Position numbers and translations under genes: made by a program | Shown here: piece by piece, positions 1 to 8,956 of the stretch | Numbering within the stretch: position 1 is the stretch's first letter | How the letters are laid out: the number at the start of each line of letters is the position of its first letter | The notes under the pieces: generated by a model | What the model saw: the letters and a program-made list of their open reading frames with translations, nothing else | What the model was told of the DNA's origin: nothing | Databases searched by the model: none | Assembly: GCF_002368335.1 (NCBI RefSeq) | Contig: NZ_AP018288.1 | Span: 3,305,044 to 3,369,043, forward strand | Direction: 5' to 3' | Origin: Nostoc sp. NIES-4103 | GTDB lineage: Bacteria > Cyanobacteriota > Cyanobacteriia > Cyanobacteriales > Nostocaceae | DNA length: 64,000 bases

Positions 1-116
1 AACAGTACTCATCGAACTCGCGTTAACAAGTATCCTTTCATTTACAAAAAGACACAATTCGGTAAAATTAGTTAAAGCAATCTCTGCTCTTGTTAAACAA
101 AGGCATCAGCAAACCC

Positions 117-1184
117 ATGCAACTGAAACTCAGTGCATTTCGATTTCCCTTCGCCCCCCTGCTACTAATCGCCCCATTTTTCCTGTGGGGTACAGCAATG
201 GTGGCAATGAAAGGAGTAATACCCCACACCACACCGCTATTCATGGCAGGTGTGCGTTTGCTACCAGCTGGGGTATTAATTTTGATTACAGCAGCACTCA
301 TGGGTAGACCCCAGCCGAAAGGTTGGACAGCATGGCTGTGGATTGCTTTATTTGCGTTGGTAGATGGGACGCTGTTTCAAGGCTTTTTGGCAGAGGGGTT
401 AGTTAGAACTAGTGCTGGGTTAGGGTCTGTGATGATTGACTCCCAACCGTTGGCTGTGGCCTTGCTGTCGTTGTGGTTATTTCAGGAACACATTGGTTTT
501 TGGGGATGGCTGGGGCTAGGATTTGGTGTCACGGGGATTAGTTTGATTGGCTTACCGGATGAGTGGATTTTCCATTTTTTTGACTCAGGTGTAGATGTCA
601 CAATCGGTAATTGGCAAAATTTGTTTGCCAGTGGCGAGTGGTTAATGCTGTTAGCAGCGCTTTCTATGGCAGTGGGAACAGTGTTAATTCGGTTTGTTAC
701 TCGTCATGTGGATGCAGTCACAGCTACGGGATGGCACATGATTTTAGGTGGATTGCCGTTATGGGGAATTTCATCGGTTGTCGAATCTCAACAGTGGCAG
801 AATCTTGTACCCTCTGATTGGCTGGCTTTGAGTTATGCCACAGTGTTTGGTAGTGCGATCGCTTATGGGTTATTTTTCTACTTTGCCTCTACTGGGAGTC
901 TCACTAGTCTCAGTTCTCTTACCTTCTTGACGCCCGTTTTTGCTCTACTATTTGGCAATATCTTACTCTCAGAAGTTCTCAGTCCCTTGCAATGGCTGGG
1001 AGTCTGTTTGACTTTAGTTAGTATCTATCTCATCAACCAGCGCGATACTTTGGCAGGGCACAAAAACATCATGACTGGGACGGAAAAAACCACCACACAG
1101 CCACAAGTTATAGAAGCATCTGCTAACAAGTTAAACCCTGTAAACTTATCAGTAAGAGAATCTGAGCCAGAAGTTTTACCTTAA
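117..1184 (+). CDS. EamA/DMT-family membrane transporter
   Basis: The 355-residue protein is very hydrophobic, with about ten predicted membrane helices arranged as two EamA repeats (roughly residues 20-155 and 190-310). This is the drug/metabolite transporter fold, whose members export or import small metabolites across the inner membrane. The substrate cannot be read from sequence. The N-terminal segment LLLIAPFFLWGTAMVAMKG is typical of the cyanobacterial subgroup. A hydrophilic tail of about 45 residues follows the last helix. I chose the ATG at 117; an in-frame TTG at 90 would add nine residues. Neither start has a clear ribosome-binding site. The gene stands alone, and the next gene is convergent. 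Confidence 0.85.
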   Translation: MQLKLSAFRFPFAPLLLIAPFFLWGTAMVAMKGVIPHTTPLFMAGVRLLPAGVLILITAALMGRPQPKGWTAWLWIALFALVDGTLFQGFLAEGLVRTSAGLGSVMIDSQPLAVALLSLWLFQEHIGFWGWLGLGFGVTGISLIGLPDEWIFHFFDSGVDVTIGNWQNLFASGEWLMLLAALSMAVGTVLIRFVTRHVDAVTATGWHMILGGLPLWGISSVVESQQWQNLVPSDWLALSYATVFGSAIAYGLFFYFASTGSLTSLSSLTFLTPVFALLFGNILLSEVLSPLQWLGVCLTLVSIYLINQRDTLAGHKNIMTGTEKTTTQPQVIEASANKLNPVNLSVRESEPEVLP

Positions 1185-1360
1185 CCAGGTGAAGGAGATG
1201 GGGAACTTTCAAAGCAGGGGCGATGGGGAAGTCAGGGCCCCCACGACCCTGCGGGAAGCTGCACCAAGCGTCTACAGCACCAGCGCACTTTGCTATACCA
1301 ATTTGAAAAATCATGGCGACAGATGGATTGCCCAAAAGCTTAGCCACTAACTTTTTCACA

Positions 1361-1397
1361 ATCTAAAATCTAAAATCTAAAATCCAAAATCCAAAAT
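1361..1397. repeat. STRR-like heptamer repeat (ATCTAAA/ATCCAAA)
   Basis: About five tandem copies of a 7-bp unit (ATCTAAA drifting to ATCCAAA) lie just beyond the stop codon of the GFA gene. Short tandemly repeated heptamers like this are typical of heterocystous cyanobacterial intergenic DNA. Confidence 0.75.
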
Positions 1398-1401
1398 GGT
1401 A

Positions 1402-1854
1402 TTAGGTTTTGAGTTGTTCGCTAGTATCTGATGCGCTATTTTGTTCCATCAACGGCATCTTGGCGAATTTGGGTAGATCCGGATTCATATAATCCCACGG
1501 CTGGGCGCTGGCTGTGTATAAGTCCATTGCCGGTTGGAACCAGCTGGGGTCATCAAGACTTCCTGCCAAAATGCCCATCAACTCAGGAATCGGGGGTTTA
1601 CTAAATAATCGGGAACCGCAGTTTGGGCAAAAGCCTCGACCAACAAGACCGCCGCTATCACCAATTACGTTATAGTATTTCACTTCTCCAGTGATGGTGA
1701 CTGCACTTTGGGGTACGAGAAGCGCAGAGGCATAAGCACTTCCTGTCGCCCGTTGACAATCACGACAGTGGCAATTTCCCGTTGCGATAGGTTTGGCTGA
1801 ACATTCGTAGCGGACAGATCCGCACAAACAACCACCAGTAAATTTTGTTGTCAT
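1402..1854 (-). CDS. GFA-family (glutathione-dependent formaldehyde-activating-like) zinc protein
   Basis: The 150-residue protein has the Mss4-like zinc fold of the GFA family. The N-terminal GGCLCGSVRY, CHCRDCQR and FCPNCGS motifs supply the zinc-binding cysteines. Family members are often annotated as formaldehyde-activating, but most have no proven reaction, so only the fold is secure. The chosen ATG is preceded by AAGGA at a good distance; the frame extends upstream without a better start. The gene is 112 bp downstream of an AraC-type regulator on the same strand, so the two may be co-transcribed. Confidence 0.85.
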   Translation of the reverse strand: MTTKFTGGCLCGSVRYECSAKPIATGNCHCRDCQRATGSAYASALLVPQSAVTITGEVKYYNVIGDSGGLVGRGFCPNCGSRLFSKPPIPELMGILAGSLDDPSWFQPAMDLYTASAQPWDYMNPDLPKFAKMPLMEQNSASDTSEQLKT

Positions 1855-1966
1855 CAGAATATCTTTCCTTGGAGGCTTTTTGTCAGTTGTAGGACACTTT
1901 GCGGCGTGTCCTGACTTCCAAAATAGCGATCGCACTTTAATTTAGTCTTACAAGTTTTTGCTTTTT

Positions 1967-2878
1967 TTACAGGTTTCTGCTGTTTTCCCGAACAGCTTTA
2001 GGCGTAACTCCAACCAAGCGCTTAAAATGACTGGTTAAATGCCCCTGATTGGCAAAGCCGACTTTGTAAGTGATATCCGCAATTGACAAGTTACTTTTGA
2101 GCAGGAGTTCTACGGCGCGATCGACTCGGCACTTGATCACAAACTGATGGGGTGAGTATCCCGTTGATTGTTTGAATAATCGAGAGAAGTGGGACAGACT
2201 CATCTGAGCCAAAACGGCTAATTCAGTCAAGCCAAGATCACTGTCTAGGTTAGCATGGATGTAATCGATAACTTGTTTTAATTTATACTTAGGCAAGCCA
2301 TTTGATGTAATTTGCTCTTTTTGTCTGCCTTGGGCGTAATGATGGAAAAGATGGGTAGCGAGAAACGTCGCAGCAGATTCTGCATATAAGCGGCTAGAAT
2401 GTCGATTCTGTTCTAGTTCAGCTTTCAGTAGCAGCCCAATTTGATAAATTAGCGGGTCAAAGGTCGGAAATTGAGGATGCAATTCCAGACAACTTAGGTC
2501 AATCGATTCTGAGAGAGTCTGAGCAAGAAAACTGGAATTCAAACCTAAAGTAATACCTTTGCTTTTGTGGTTGTCTGATTGCCAATAAGCTGTGCCGCGT
2601 GGAATGATTAGACTATGACCAGTAACCACTAAGCTTTTTTGCAACTGTCCATTAATTCGTGCTTCAACAACGTACCCAGATGGTATATCTGTATAAATAT
2701 GAATTGCATTCTCTGGAAAGACAATCTCCTCTGGCAATGCACTTGCACTCTTACTATGAGTGAATTGGAACCGGATACCGCTCCATTTTGAATTGTCGTT
2801 GGAGAGTAGAGATTGACGATTAAAGCGTTTTAAAATTGCCTTTTCCACAGCGCAGGATTCATGTTGTATATTTGACAT
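1967..2878 (-). CDS. AraC-family transcriptional regulator
   Basis: This is a 303-residue DNA-binding regulator. The C-terminal 100 residues carry the two helix-turn-helix motifs of the AraC family, including LAQMSLSHFSRLFKQSTG and the second-helix signature VGFANQGHLTSHFKRL followed by GVTPKAVREN. The N-terminal 180 residues are a probable cupin-like effector domain, with no ligand identifiable. The ATG at 2878 has AAGG upstream; a GTG three codons earlier is an alternative. It is followed on the same strand by the GFA gene, its most obvious potential target. Confidence 0.88.
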   Translation of the reverse strand: MSNIQHESCAVEKAILKRFNRQSLLSNDNSKWSGIRFQFTHSKSASALPEEIVFPENAIHIYTDIPSGYVVEARINGQLQKSLVVTGHSLIIPRGTAYWQSDNHKSKGITLGLNSSFLAQTLSESIDLSCLELHPQFPTFDPLIYQIGLLLKAELEQNRHSSRLYAESAATFLATHLFHHYAQGRQKEQITSNGLPKYKLKQVIDYIHANLDSDLGLTELAVLAQMSLSHFSRLFKQSTGYSPHQFVIKCRVDRAVELLLKSNLSIADITYKVGFANQGHLTSHFKRLVGVTPKAVRENSRNL

Positions 2879-3077
2879 GTCTCGCACCTTTTGAGATGGT
2901 TAATGAGAAAAATCAAGACAATTATCAGCTATTTCACATAAAAGTTGTATATATTATTGTGATGGCTGATACTGTCATTAGTTATCAGTCATCAGTCAAC
3001 AGTCAACAATCTCAAGCAGGATAATTTACTGTTAGAGTTCCCTAAGATGCGATGCTCTGCTGTATCTATGTTAGTCT

Positions 3078-3749
3078 TTACGAATTCTCATTTTTTAACA
3101 TTGAATAGAGTCGCAACTCCAAAAGCAAGGGGCATGGGTGTAATTCCCATTGCACAGTTGAGACATTCAAATCTTTAATTAACCCACTGCGGATATCCAG
3201 CACCCAGCCATGAACAATTGGCGCTTTTCTTTGATAGAGTGCCTGACGCATCATAGAAGTTTGGTAAAGGTTTTTCACTTGCGCCACAACATTTATTTCC
3301 GCCAAACGATTCAGACGTTCTTCTCTTGTTGGCAAAGCATCAATTTCTTCTCGCCTTTGTAGATATAGTTCCCGAATCGGGTTTACCCAGTTATCAATAA
3401 TTCCGATGGTTCTCCATTCTAAAGCTGCCTTAATTCCTCCGCAATCGTAGTGACCACAAATAATAATATGTTTCACCTCAAGATGCAAAATAGCGTATTC
3501 TAAAACAGCTAAAAAGTTAATATCTGTCAGAGAAACTTGATTAGCAATATTTCGATGTACAAATAATTCTCCTGGTTCTGTACGAGTAAAGTTTGTCAAG
3601 GGCAGACGACTATCAGAACACCCGATGTAGAGAAAAGGTGGTGTTTGTCCGGTAGATAATTCTTCAAAGTAATTCGGGTCTATAGCCAGTTTTTCTGCAA
3701 CCCAGGTCTGATTATTTCTGAGTAGTTGTTCAATGCTGTTATATTTCAT
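3078..3749 (-). CDS. Beta-class carbonic anhydrase
   Basis: This enzyme interconverts CO2 and bicarbonate. The 223-residue protein has the beta-class zinc site: Cys44 with the Asp46/Arg48 dyad in CSDSR, then His100 and Cys103 in CGHYDCGG. It lacks the long C-terminal tail of the carboxysomal CcaA protein encoded at 18.7 kb, so it is more likely soluble and cytoplasmic. The ATG at 3749 was preferred over a TTG one codon upstream; GGAG lies about 15 bases before it. No neighbour suggests a specialised role. Confidence 0.92.
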   Translation of the reverse strand: MKYNSIEQLLRNNQTWVAEKLAIDPNYFEELSTGQTPPFLYIGCSDSRLPLTNFTRTEPGELFVHRNIANQVSLTDINFLAVLEYAILHLEVKHIIICGHYDCGGIKAALEWRTIGIIDNWVNPIRELYLQRREEIDALPTREERLNRLAEINVVAQVKNLYQTSMMRQALYQRKAPIVHGWVLDIRSGLIKDLNVSTVQWELHPCPLLLELRLYSMLKNENS

Positions 3750-4224
3750 CAAACTTGAAGTAGCTCCTCATAAATATTTTAGCTGTTATATAATTTTTGG
3801 TTGAGCAATATGAATTTCTTTATAATTAGTTCTATTTGTCTTGCAGATGGTTGATTTTTTATACAAAATTTTAAATATTTTTGTATCTTATGAAACATCA
3901 CGAATTATCTAAATTTTGTATGGGTGTAAAGCCGATCGCCCATACTATTTATACTTGTGCTTACTGATACAAACAATTAAGTTTAAGAATTGCCAAATTT
4001 TTTAATTTGGGTTTCTTTTGCCTTTGTTAGTTGCTAATTAAGGCTTTGAGGTGTGTAGCTAACTGGAAATTGCAACGCATGTTTGTTTGAAATGTAGCAC
4101 TAACTATTGACAATTTTTTAATAATCGAATAACAAGGTGGCAGCATACTAAAAAAGGCGTTAGTGCATCCCTGCCAGGAGAATCAGTAACGCCTTACGAG
4201 AAAGTTAATACGGATAACATAATC
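3750..4224. other. AT-rich intergenic region with a leader hairpin
   Basis: There is no supportable gene here. The stretch is AT-rich and holds divergent promoters for the carbonic anhydrase and the 78-residue gene, but no promoter box could be fixed with confidence. An inverted repeat at 4154-4195 is listed separately. Confidence 0.5.
4154..4195 (+). promoter_or_regulatory. Inverted repeat in the probable 5' leader
   Basis: AAGGCGTTA (4154-4162) is exactly complementary to TAACGCCTT (4187-4195), with a 24-base loop. It ends 29 bases before the ATG of the small gene at 4225, so it could be an mRNA leader structure or a protein-binding site. There is no T-run after it, so it is not an intrinsic terminator. 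Confidence 0.4.
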
Positions 4225-4461
4225 ATGCCACAAAATACTGATTACAAAGCTTCAAACTCAGAAAATCAGGCGATAGCCTACAAAGAGCGCCTTCATTCTT
4301 GGGCAGTTGCGCGTTTACTTCCTGATGCACAACGGGAAATTATTGCTCGTTTTCGTAGTCGCTCTGATGCAGATGGTTACATGCAGCATCTACGCCAAAG
4401 GACACCCAACGCTTCCTTCATGGTTGTCTTTGATTGCCAGCGTGATGAAGCTGTGATTTAA
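4225..4461 (+). CDS. Conserved-looking small hypothetical protein
   Basis: I do not recognise a named family. The 78-residue protein is hydrophilic, with a central basic segment (AQREIIARFRSRSDADGYMQ) and a C-terminal beta-like stretch (FMVVFDCQRD). The pattern resembles small cyanobacterial proteins of unknown function. It has a clear ATG and is preceded by a stem-loop in the putative leader. The sequence after the stop is a long STRR array. Coding is supported by codon pattern and good amino-acid composition rather than by any motif. Confidence 0.6.
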   Translation: MPQNTDYKASNSENQAIAYKERLHSWAVARLLPDAQREIIARFRSRSDADGYMQHLRQRTPNASFMVVFDCQRDEAVI

Positions 4462-4504
4462 AAGACTAAGGGGAGCAGGAGGAGATGGGGAGCGGGGGAG
4501 AAAT

Positions 4505-4581
4505 AACTAATAACAATTCCCCATTCCCCATTCCCCATTCCCAATTCCCAATTCCCCATTCCCCATTCCCAATTCCCAATT
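4505..4581. repeat. STRR array of CCCCATT/CCCAATT heptamers
   Basis: Around nine tandem 7-bp units (CCCCATT and CCCAATT) lie between the 78-residue gene and the BrkB-type gene. This is the classic STRR class found in Nostoc and Calothrix intergenic DNA. It is not CRISPR, because there are no spacers. Confidence 0.85.
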
Positions 4582-4702
4582 TTCAGTGAATTCCTCCTCA
4601 AGGATTCTTGGCAAAAACCTTTAGGAAGATGTGATGATCAAGAAAATCAGTATCAAATATAGCAGGAAGAAAACTACTACCTGCGATAAGGAGACTGATG
4701 AG

Positions 4703-5620
4703 ATGACTCGGCGAGCTATTTGGAGGTTGTTTCAAGAAACTTTTAAAGAATGGAATGAGGATAAAGCCTCACGGTTAGCAGCAGCATTAGCTTATTACAC
4801 AGTTTTTTCTATTGCACCTTTGCTAATTATCGTAATTGCGATCGCAGGAGCCGTATTTGGAGAGGAAGCAGCAAGAGGTGAAATTTTTCGACAAATTAAA
4901 GGTTTAGTTGGTACGGATGGTGCAATTTTTATCGAAACAGCCATCAAAAATGCCAACAAACCACAAACAGGCACTATAGCCTCTATTATTAGTATTCTAC
5001 TTTTATTATTGGGTGCAACTGGTTTATTTACAGAATTGCAAGATTCCCTAAACACGATTTGGGAAGTCAAGCCAAAACCAGGACGAGGTTTTATTAACAT
5101 AATCCGTCAACGCTTTTTATCGTTTGCGATGGTGCTAGGTATTGGCTTTTTACTTTTGGTATCCTTAGTAATTAGTGCAGTACTATCAGCATTGGTCACA
5201 TATTTTAGTAACTTGCTACCGGGTGTTGATTTCCTTTGGCAGCTAGTCAGTTTTCTTCTTTCTTTTGCTATCACCACGGTGCTGTTCGCACTCATTTTTA
5301 AAGTACTACCCGATGTCAAAATCACTTGGAGTGATGTTGCAATTGGAGCTATTATCACCTCAGTATTGTTTTCTATCGGTAGATTTTTGTTAGGACAATA
5401 TTTAGGTAACAGCAGTTTTGGTTCAGCCTATGGTGCTGCTGGTTCACTGGTAGTTATCTTAGCTTGGGTTTACTATGCTGCTCAAATTCTTTTTTTTGGT
5501 GCGGAGTTTACCCAAGTTTACGCTAGAAGATACGGCAGCGGCATCACCCCAAATAAGAATGCTATGCCTGTCAGGGAAAAGAGCCGCGGGAGCAGGGGCA
5601 CAGGGGAGCAGGGGAGATAG
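4703..5620 (+). CDS. YihY/virulence factor BrkB-family membrane protein
   Basis: The 305-residue inner-membrane protein has about six helices. It carries the family signatures near the N-terminus (DKASRLAAALAYYTVFSIAP) and near the end (YGAAGSLVVILAWVYYAAQ, then FGAEFTQVYA). The family is widely conserved; its molecular function is not established, and the old RNase BN label is wrong. The ATG at 4703 has AAGGAG nine bases upstream, matching homologues that begin near this tryptophan-rich segment; GTG/ATG at 4631/4634 would add 23-24 residues. The last 14 codons are made of STRR-derived G-rich sequence, so a repeat has invaded the 3' end of the gene. Confidence 0.88.
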   Translation: MTRRAIWRLFQETFKEWNEDKASRLAAALAYYTVFSIAPLLIIVIAIAGAVFGEEAARGEIFRQIKGLVGTDGAIFIETAIKNANKPQTGTIASIISILLLLLGATGLFTELQDSLNTIWEVKPKPGRGFINIIRQRFLSFAMVLGIGFLLLVSLVISAVLSALVTYFSNLLPGVDFLWQLVSFLLSFAITTVLFALIFKVLPDVKITWSDVAIGAIITSVLFSIGRFLLGQYLGNSSFGSAYGAAGSLVVILAWVYYAAQILFFGAEFTQVYARRYGSGITPNKNAMPVREKSRGSRGTGEQGR

Positions 5621-5686
5621 GGGGATGGGGGAGATGAGGGAGAATAACAAATGACAAATGACAACTGACAACTGACAACTGACAAG
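5585..5686. repeat. STRR arrays (GGGGAGCA type, then TGACAAC type)
   Basis: A purine-rich GGGGAGCAGGG-type repeat overlaps the end of the BrkB-family gene. It is followed by about five units of TGACAAC/TGACAAA at 5648-5686. Two STRR classes stand side by side just before the DUF421 gene. Confidence 0.75.
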
Positions 5687-5702
5687 AGTAAAATCAGCGC
5701 TC

Positions 5703-6233
5703 ATGGAGAAATGGTTGTTTATCGATTGGCGGGGAATTTTTGTTCCTAGTATTAGCATTTTGGAATTAATTATACGTGGGTCGCTGGTCTACCTGGCACT
5801 GTTTTCGGTATTACGATTATTACCTAGCCGACAAATAGGAACCCTAGGAATTACTGATTTGCTTGTGGTTGTACTATTTGCTGAAGCTGCCCAAAATGCA
5901 ATGGCTAGTAATTATACATCGATTACTGAAGGAGGTATTTTAGTAGGAACTGTTATTTTTTGGAGCTATTTTCTTAACTGGTTAGGTTACAAATTTCCTA
6001 AGTTACGCTTCCTTAATCCCCCACCGCTGTTGCTGGTAAAAAATGGTCGGTTAATTGAACGGCATCTGCAACAGGAGCTAATCACAGAAGATGAGTTGAT
6101 GAGCAAGTTACGTCAGCAAGGTGTAGAATTTTTGGCTGAGGTGAAGTTCGCATATATGGAAGCTGACGGTAGCATTAGTATCATTACATCTAACTCAAAA
6201 ACTACTTCCATCACTGAACAAAAACAGAATTAG
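5703..6233 (+). CDS. DUF421 (YetF-like) membrane protein
   Basis: The 176-residue protein has three N-terminal membrane helices (about residues 18-40, 50-70 and 78-95) followed by a soluble domain. The domain starts with the family hallmark PPPLLLVKNGRLIERHL and continues with a helix containing EDELMSKLRQQGV. This is the DUF421/YetF architecture. Members are broadly distributed and implicated in stress and spore physiology in Bacillus, but without a defined activity. The start is the ATG directly after the STRR run. It is co-directional with the BrkB-type gene, 82 bp away, though repeats separate them. Confidence 0.85.
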   Translation: MEKWLFIDWRGIFVPSISILELIIRGSLVYLALFSVLRLLPSRQIGTLGITDLLVVVLFAEAAQNAMASNYTSITEGGILVGTVIFWSYFLNWLGYKFPKLRFLNPPPLLLVKNGRLIERHLQQELITEDELMSKLRQQGVEFLAEVKFAYMEADGSISIITSNSKTTSITEQKQN

Positions 6234-6625
6234 TAAAAGGGACTGGATATTGGGAGCGGATGCGTATTTGCTGGGTAAGAAGGCTCGTTCAACGCCGTCT
6301 CCCTACACCCGTTGCGCCACACCCCACACCCTTCATGAAGACTACTTCACGGATAAATTTATTATCCGAACGATATTGGCTGCGATCGCATTTTCTGGCA
6401 TCTGGAATGGATGCATTGATCAGGATAATTTTAATTTAATGTTTTTTTTATACTAAATACACAGAAAGAGCAGAAATTCGTTATTCTCTTTAACTACGAA
6501 ACCAAGCCGAAAACAAAGCACTGTGCTAATTTGGTTAAAGGTATTATAATATACTATCTTGTTCATTGAGTATATGTATCTTGTTATCTGCAAGATACAC
6601 GATACCGTTTAAATTAGGGGTAATT
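6234..6625. other. Intergenic region, no supported gene
   Basis: The 392-bp stretch contains a GC-rich block of the kind repeated elsewhere in such genomes (6250-6330), then AT-rich DNA. A 68-codon open frame inside it has the composition of repeat DNA and was not called. Confidence 0.5.
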
Positions 6626-7723
6626 ATGGTTTCAACACCGAAAAAAATAGGGATTGTTGGTGCTGGTACGACTGGATTATATTTAGCTATTCTTTTAAAA
6701 AATCAGGGTTTTGAGGTTTTTATATTTGAACGCGCACCTCAAGTCAGGGTTGAAGGTTGCGGTATTTTGTTAATTCGCAGTGGCTTGGAGGCTCTCTCAT
6801 TTCACAGTCAACAATTGTGTGATGAAGTCATCCAAGCTGGGGTAAAAGTCCGTACTTATGAGTTTCGTAGTTTATTGGGTCAAGTAGTCAATTCTGAATC
6901 TGTGGAAGAGACAGAAACTAAAGATATTTTCCCCAATCTGACAATTCATCGAGAACATATTGCCGAGGCTTTACTACGTCGAGTTCCTGTTGAATCTTTA
7001 TATTTAAATCACTATTTAGATTCGATATCCTCTACAGAGGATCGGGTCATAGCTAAATTTCGTAATGGCACGCAATGGGAAGGAGATTTGTTAGTAGGTG
7101 CAGATGGCTTAAATTCTCAAGTGCGGAATTTCGTAGTACCTGAAATCAAACCATCCTATTTAGGTGATCTTGTGTGGCGAGGTGTTCTACCCAGTACGGA
7201 AGTTTGTCCCGATGGTTATTTTATTGTTTACATTCGCGCTCGTGGTATCTATGCCAATGCTTTTGATATCGGCAATGGACGTTTGCATTGGGGCTTTTTT
7301 ATTGAGTATAACCAACCAGAAGATGAGCAAGGTAACTTGATACCGAAAAACTGCCAAATTCCCCAACAGGAATTGCAGAAACTTCCCTCAGCAATGCGTC
7401 GGACAATTGAAATTACTCCACCAGAAAATATAGTTTGTCGATATTCCTACGATCTTGACCCATTACCGCAAATAGTATCAAAGAACGTGGTACTTTTAGG
7501 AGATGCAGCACATGCGAAAAGTCCAAGTCGCGCTCAAGGGATGAGTAGCGGACTTCAAGATGCAGTGTTGTTATCGAAATATTTAAAGTCTTCGGCAACT
7601 ATAATAGAAGCATTAGCAGGTTATCAACAAGAACGTCTGCCAGTTGTACACGAATTGCAGCTCACAAGCCGAGTTAAAAGCCAAAAAACTGGTAGGATTA
7701 ATAAACTGCAATTATCCACTTAG
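6626..7723 (+). CDS. FAD-dependent monooxygenase
   Basis: The 365-residue flavoprotein is of the PHBH/UbiH-like class. It has the N-terminal Rossmann dinucleotide-binding motif GIVGAGTTGLYLA, an acidic residue at the end of the second strand (FIFERAP), and the FAD ribose/pyrophosphate motif VVLLGDAAHAKSPSRAQG near residue 290. Such enzymes use NAD(P)H and O2 to hydroxylate or epoxidise aromatic or polyene substrates; the substrate here is unknown. The ATG at 6626 follows AGGGG at proper spacing. The protein is a little short for the class because the C-terminal region ends soon after the FAD domain. Confidence 0.85.
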   Translation: MVSTPKKIGIVGAGTTGLYLAILLKNQGFEVFIFERAPQVRVEGCGILLIRSGLEALSFHSQQLCDEVIQAGVKVRTYEFRSLLGQVVNSESVEETETKDIFPNLTIHREHIAEALLRRVPVESLYLNHYLDSISSTEDRVIAKFRNGTQWEGDLLVGADGLNSQVRNFVVPEIKPSYLGDLVWRGVLPSTEVCPDGYFIVYIRARGIYANAFDIGNGRLHWGFFIEYNQPEDEQGNLIPKNCQIPQQELQKLPSAMRRTIEITPPENIVCRYSYDLDPLPQIVSKNVVLLGDAAHAKSPSRAQGMSSGLQDAVLLSKYLKSSATIIEALAGYQQERLPVVHELQLTSRVKSQKTGRINKLQLST

Positions 7724-7758
7724 AGATGATTGATAAAGTAAAGCTTAAATTGTATCCA

Positions 7759-7896
7759 GTAGTGGCGTGTACTGGCTAAAATGTTGCAATAATTGTCTTG
7801 TGGGGCGGACATCTTGTCCGCCAGTTAGGACGGGCTTTCTGGCCCATCCCACAAGAGAAAAGCTAATGCACAACTTTAGTCTAGACACGCTACTAC
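7759..7896. mobile_element. MITE-like element, family A, copy 1 (GC-rich core)
   Basis: The 138-bp element begins GTAGTGGCGTG and ends with the inverted terminus CACGCTACTAC. Inner subterminal sequence includes the conserved TAATGCACAAC. The core is a palindromic GC-rich block bounded by CTTGTGGG and CCCACAAG. It shares both ends and core type with the copy at 56717. Confidence 0.7.
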
Positions 7897-7942
7897 TTAA
7901 TATTAGTTGAAAATTTGGTGATTTGAATTGTTAGCTAGAGTG

Positions 7943-8956
7943 CTAACTAGGGCCTTTTTGTTGTAGCAACTTCGAGTCCCAAGTGTAAAGTCCTATTTCT
8001 TTAGGCACTCTAGAGAATCGCCCAATGCGATGACCGCGCGATAATTCATTGAGGACTTTTGGTTTAATTTCTCGAAGTTGTTCAGCATTTAGTTCTCCAT
8101 AGAGTGCTTGGATAACTTCTGCAACATTGAAAATTTTACCTGGACTCTTTTGTAACAAAGAGGTGAGAGCATCAATCAAAAATTGTCCTTTATAAGGCTC
8201 AAGCATTGGGACAATATTAGTTTGTGCCTGTGGTGAAGGAAGTCTATTTTTGTTACTCCCTTTCTTAGAAGAACCACCAGAAGTAGAATTGACTAAACTT
8301 AAAACCAGAGTATAACACCCAGGTTGACCAGGAACGAGTGACCATTTATTGGTTTGTTTGCCATGAGTCAGTGTTGATTGAACTCTGCCTTTAACTACTT
8401 TGAATGAATCTGGCTCTAACTCACCATAAAGCGATCGCACGATAAAATCGATGTGACACACAGTTCCTAGGTGTTTTTGTAATACTTGTTGAATAGCTTC
8501 GGTGCGCGTTAGCGAATGATATTCCGGCAACATCGGAACTTCTGAGTGCAACAGCAATTTAGATGAAGTTTCGATTTGGGTTTCCTTGACAGGCTTTTGC
8601 AGCTGTTGATCAGCATAGGTGCTGTTTGAATCCTCGCTTTCTACATCGATAAATTGTAGAACTTGAGAATCGGTAGGTTTTACCAAATTGAGTGACAACT
8701 GGCTAATGTTATCGCCCTTTGCAGTCGTCAAGTTTTCTGTGAGACAACGGCTATCCTCCCCTGAGAAGTTAGCAGTTGCATCTGTGCTAGAAGACCAGTT
8801 GGATAACAAGGCTTTCACATGATTCAGATTCTCTAAAGCCTGTCGATGTAACTTTTCATACTGTTCTACTTGCTGAGCATAGTAGTCTCGTAATTCCAAC
8901 ATTGGTTTAATGAAGGTTTCGGGGAAAGGTTGTAGTTGCAATTGAGTGTTTATCAA
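7943..8956 (-). CDS. Unknown protein with two winged-helix-like repeats
   Basis: I do not recognise a named protein. The 337 residues divide into an N-terminal helical, possibly coiled-coil segment (residues 15-50), a low-complexity linker, and two related domains. The first (about 150-215) has RTEAIQQVLQKHLG then VRSLYGELEPDSFKVVKGRV and ends PGCYTL. The second (about 265-330) has FLIDALTSLLQKSPG then IQALYGELNAEQLREIKPKV and ends IGLYTW. The shared LYGEL core and G-Y-T ending suggest duplicated winged-helix domains similar to HARE-HTH, so DNA or chromatin binding is plausible but inferred. The start is a TTG with AAAGG upstream; an ATG at codon 19 is the alternative. Confidence 0.65.
   Translation of the reverse strand: MINTQLQLQPFPETFIKPMLELRDYYAQQVEQYEKLHRQALENLNHVKALLSNWSSSTDATANFSGEDSRCLTENLTTAKGDNISQLSLNLVKPTDSQVLQFIDVESEDSNSTYADQQLQKPVKETQIETSSKLLLHSEVPMLPEYHSLTRTEAIQQVLQKHLGTVCHIDFIVRSLYGELEPDSFKVVKGRVQSTLTHGKQTNKWSLVPGQPGCYTLVLSLVNSTSGGSSKKGSNKNRLPSPQAQTNIVPMLEPYKGQFLIDALTSLLQKSPGKIFNVAEVIQALYGELNAEQLREIKPKVLNELSRGHRIGRFSRVPKEIGLYTWDSKLLQQKGPS

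Noticed and set aside
4505..4581. Heptamer tracts considered as CRISPR or microsatellite artefact
   Set aside because: Contiguous 7-bp units without spacers, matching the STRR class typical of filamentous cyanobacteria.
6250..6456. 68-codon open frame
   Set aside because: Repeat-like GC block followed by AT-rich DNA; no motif and no start signal.
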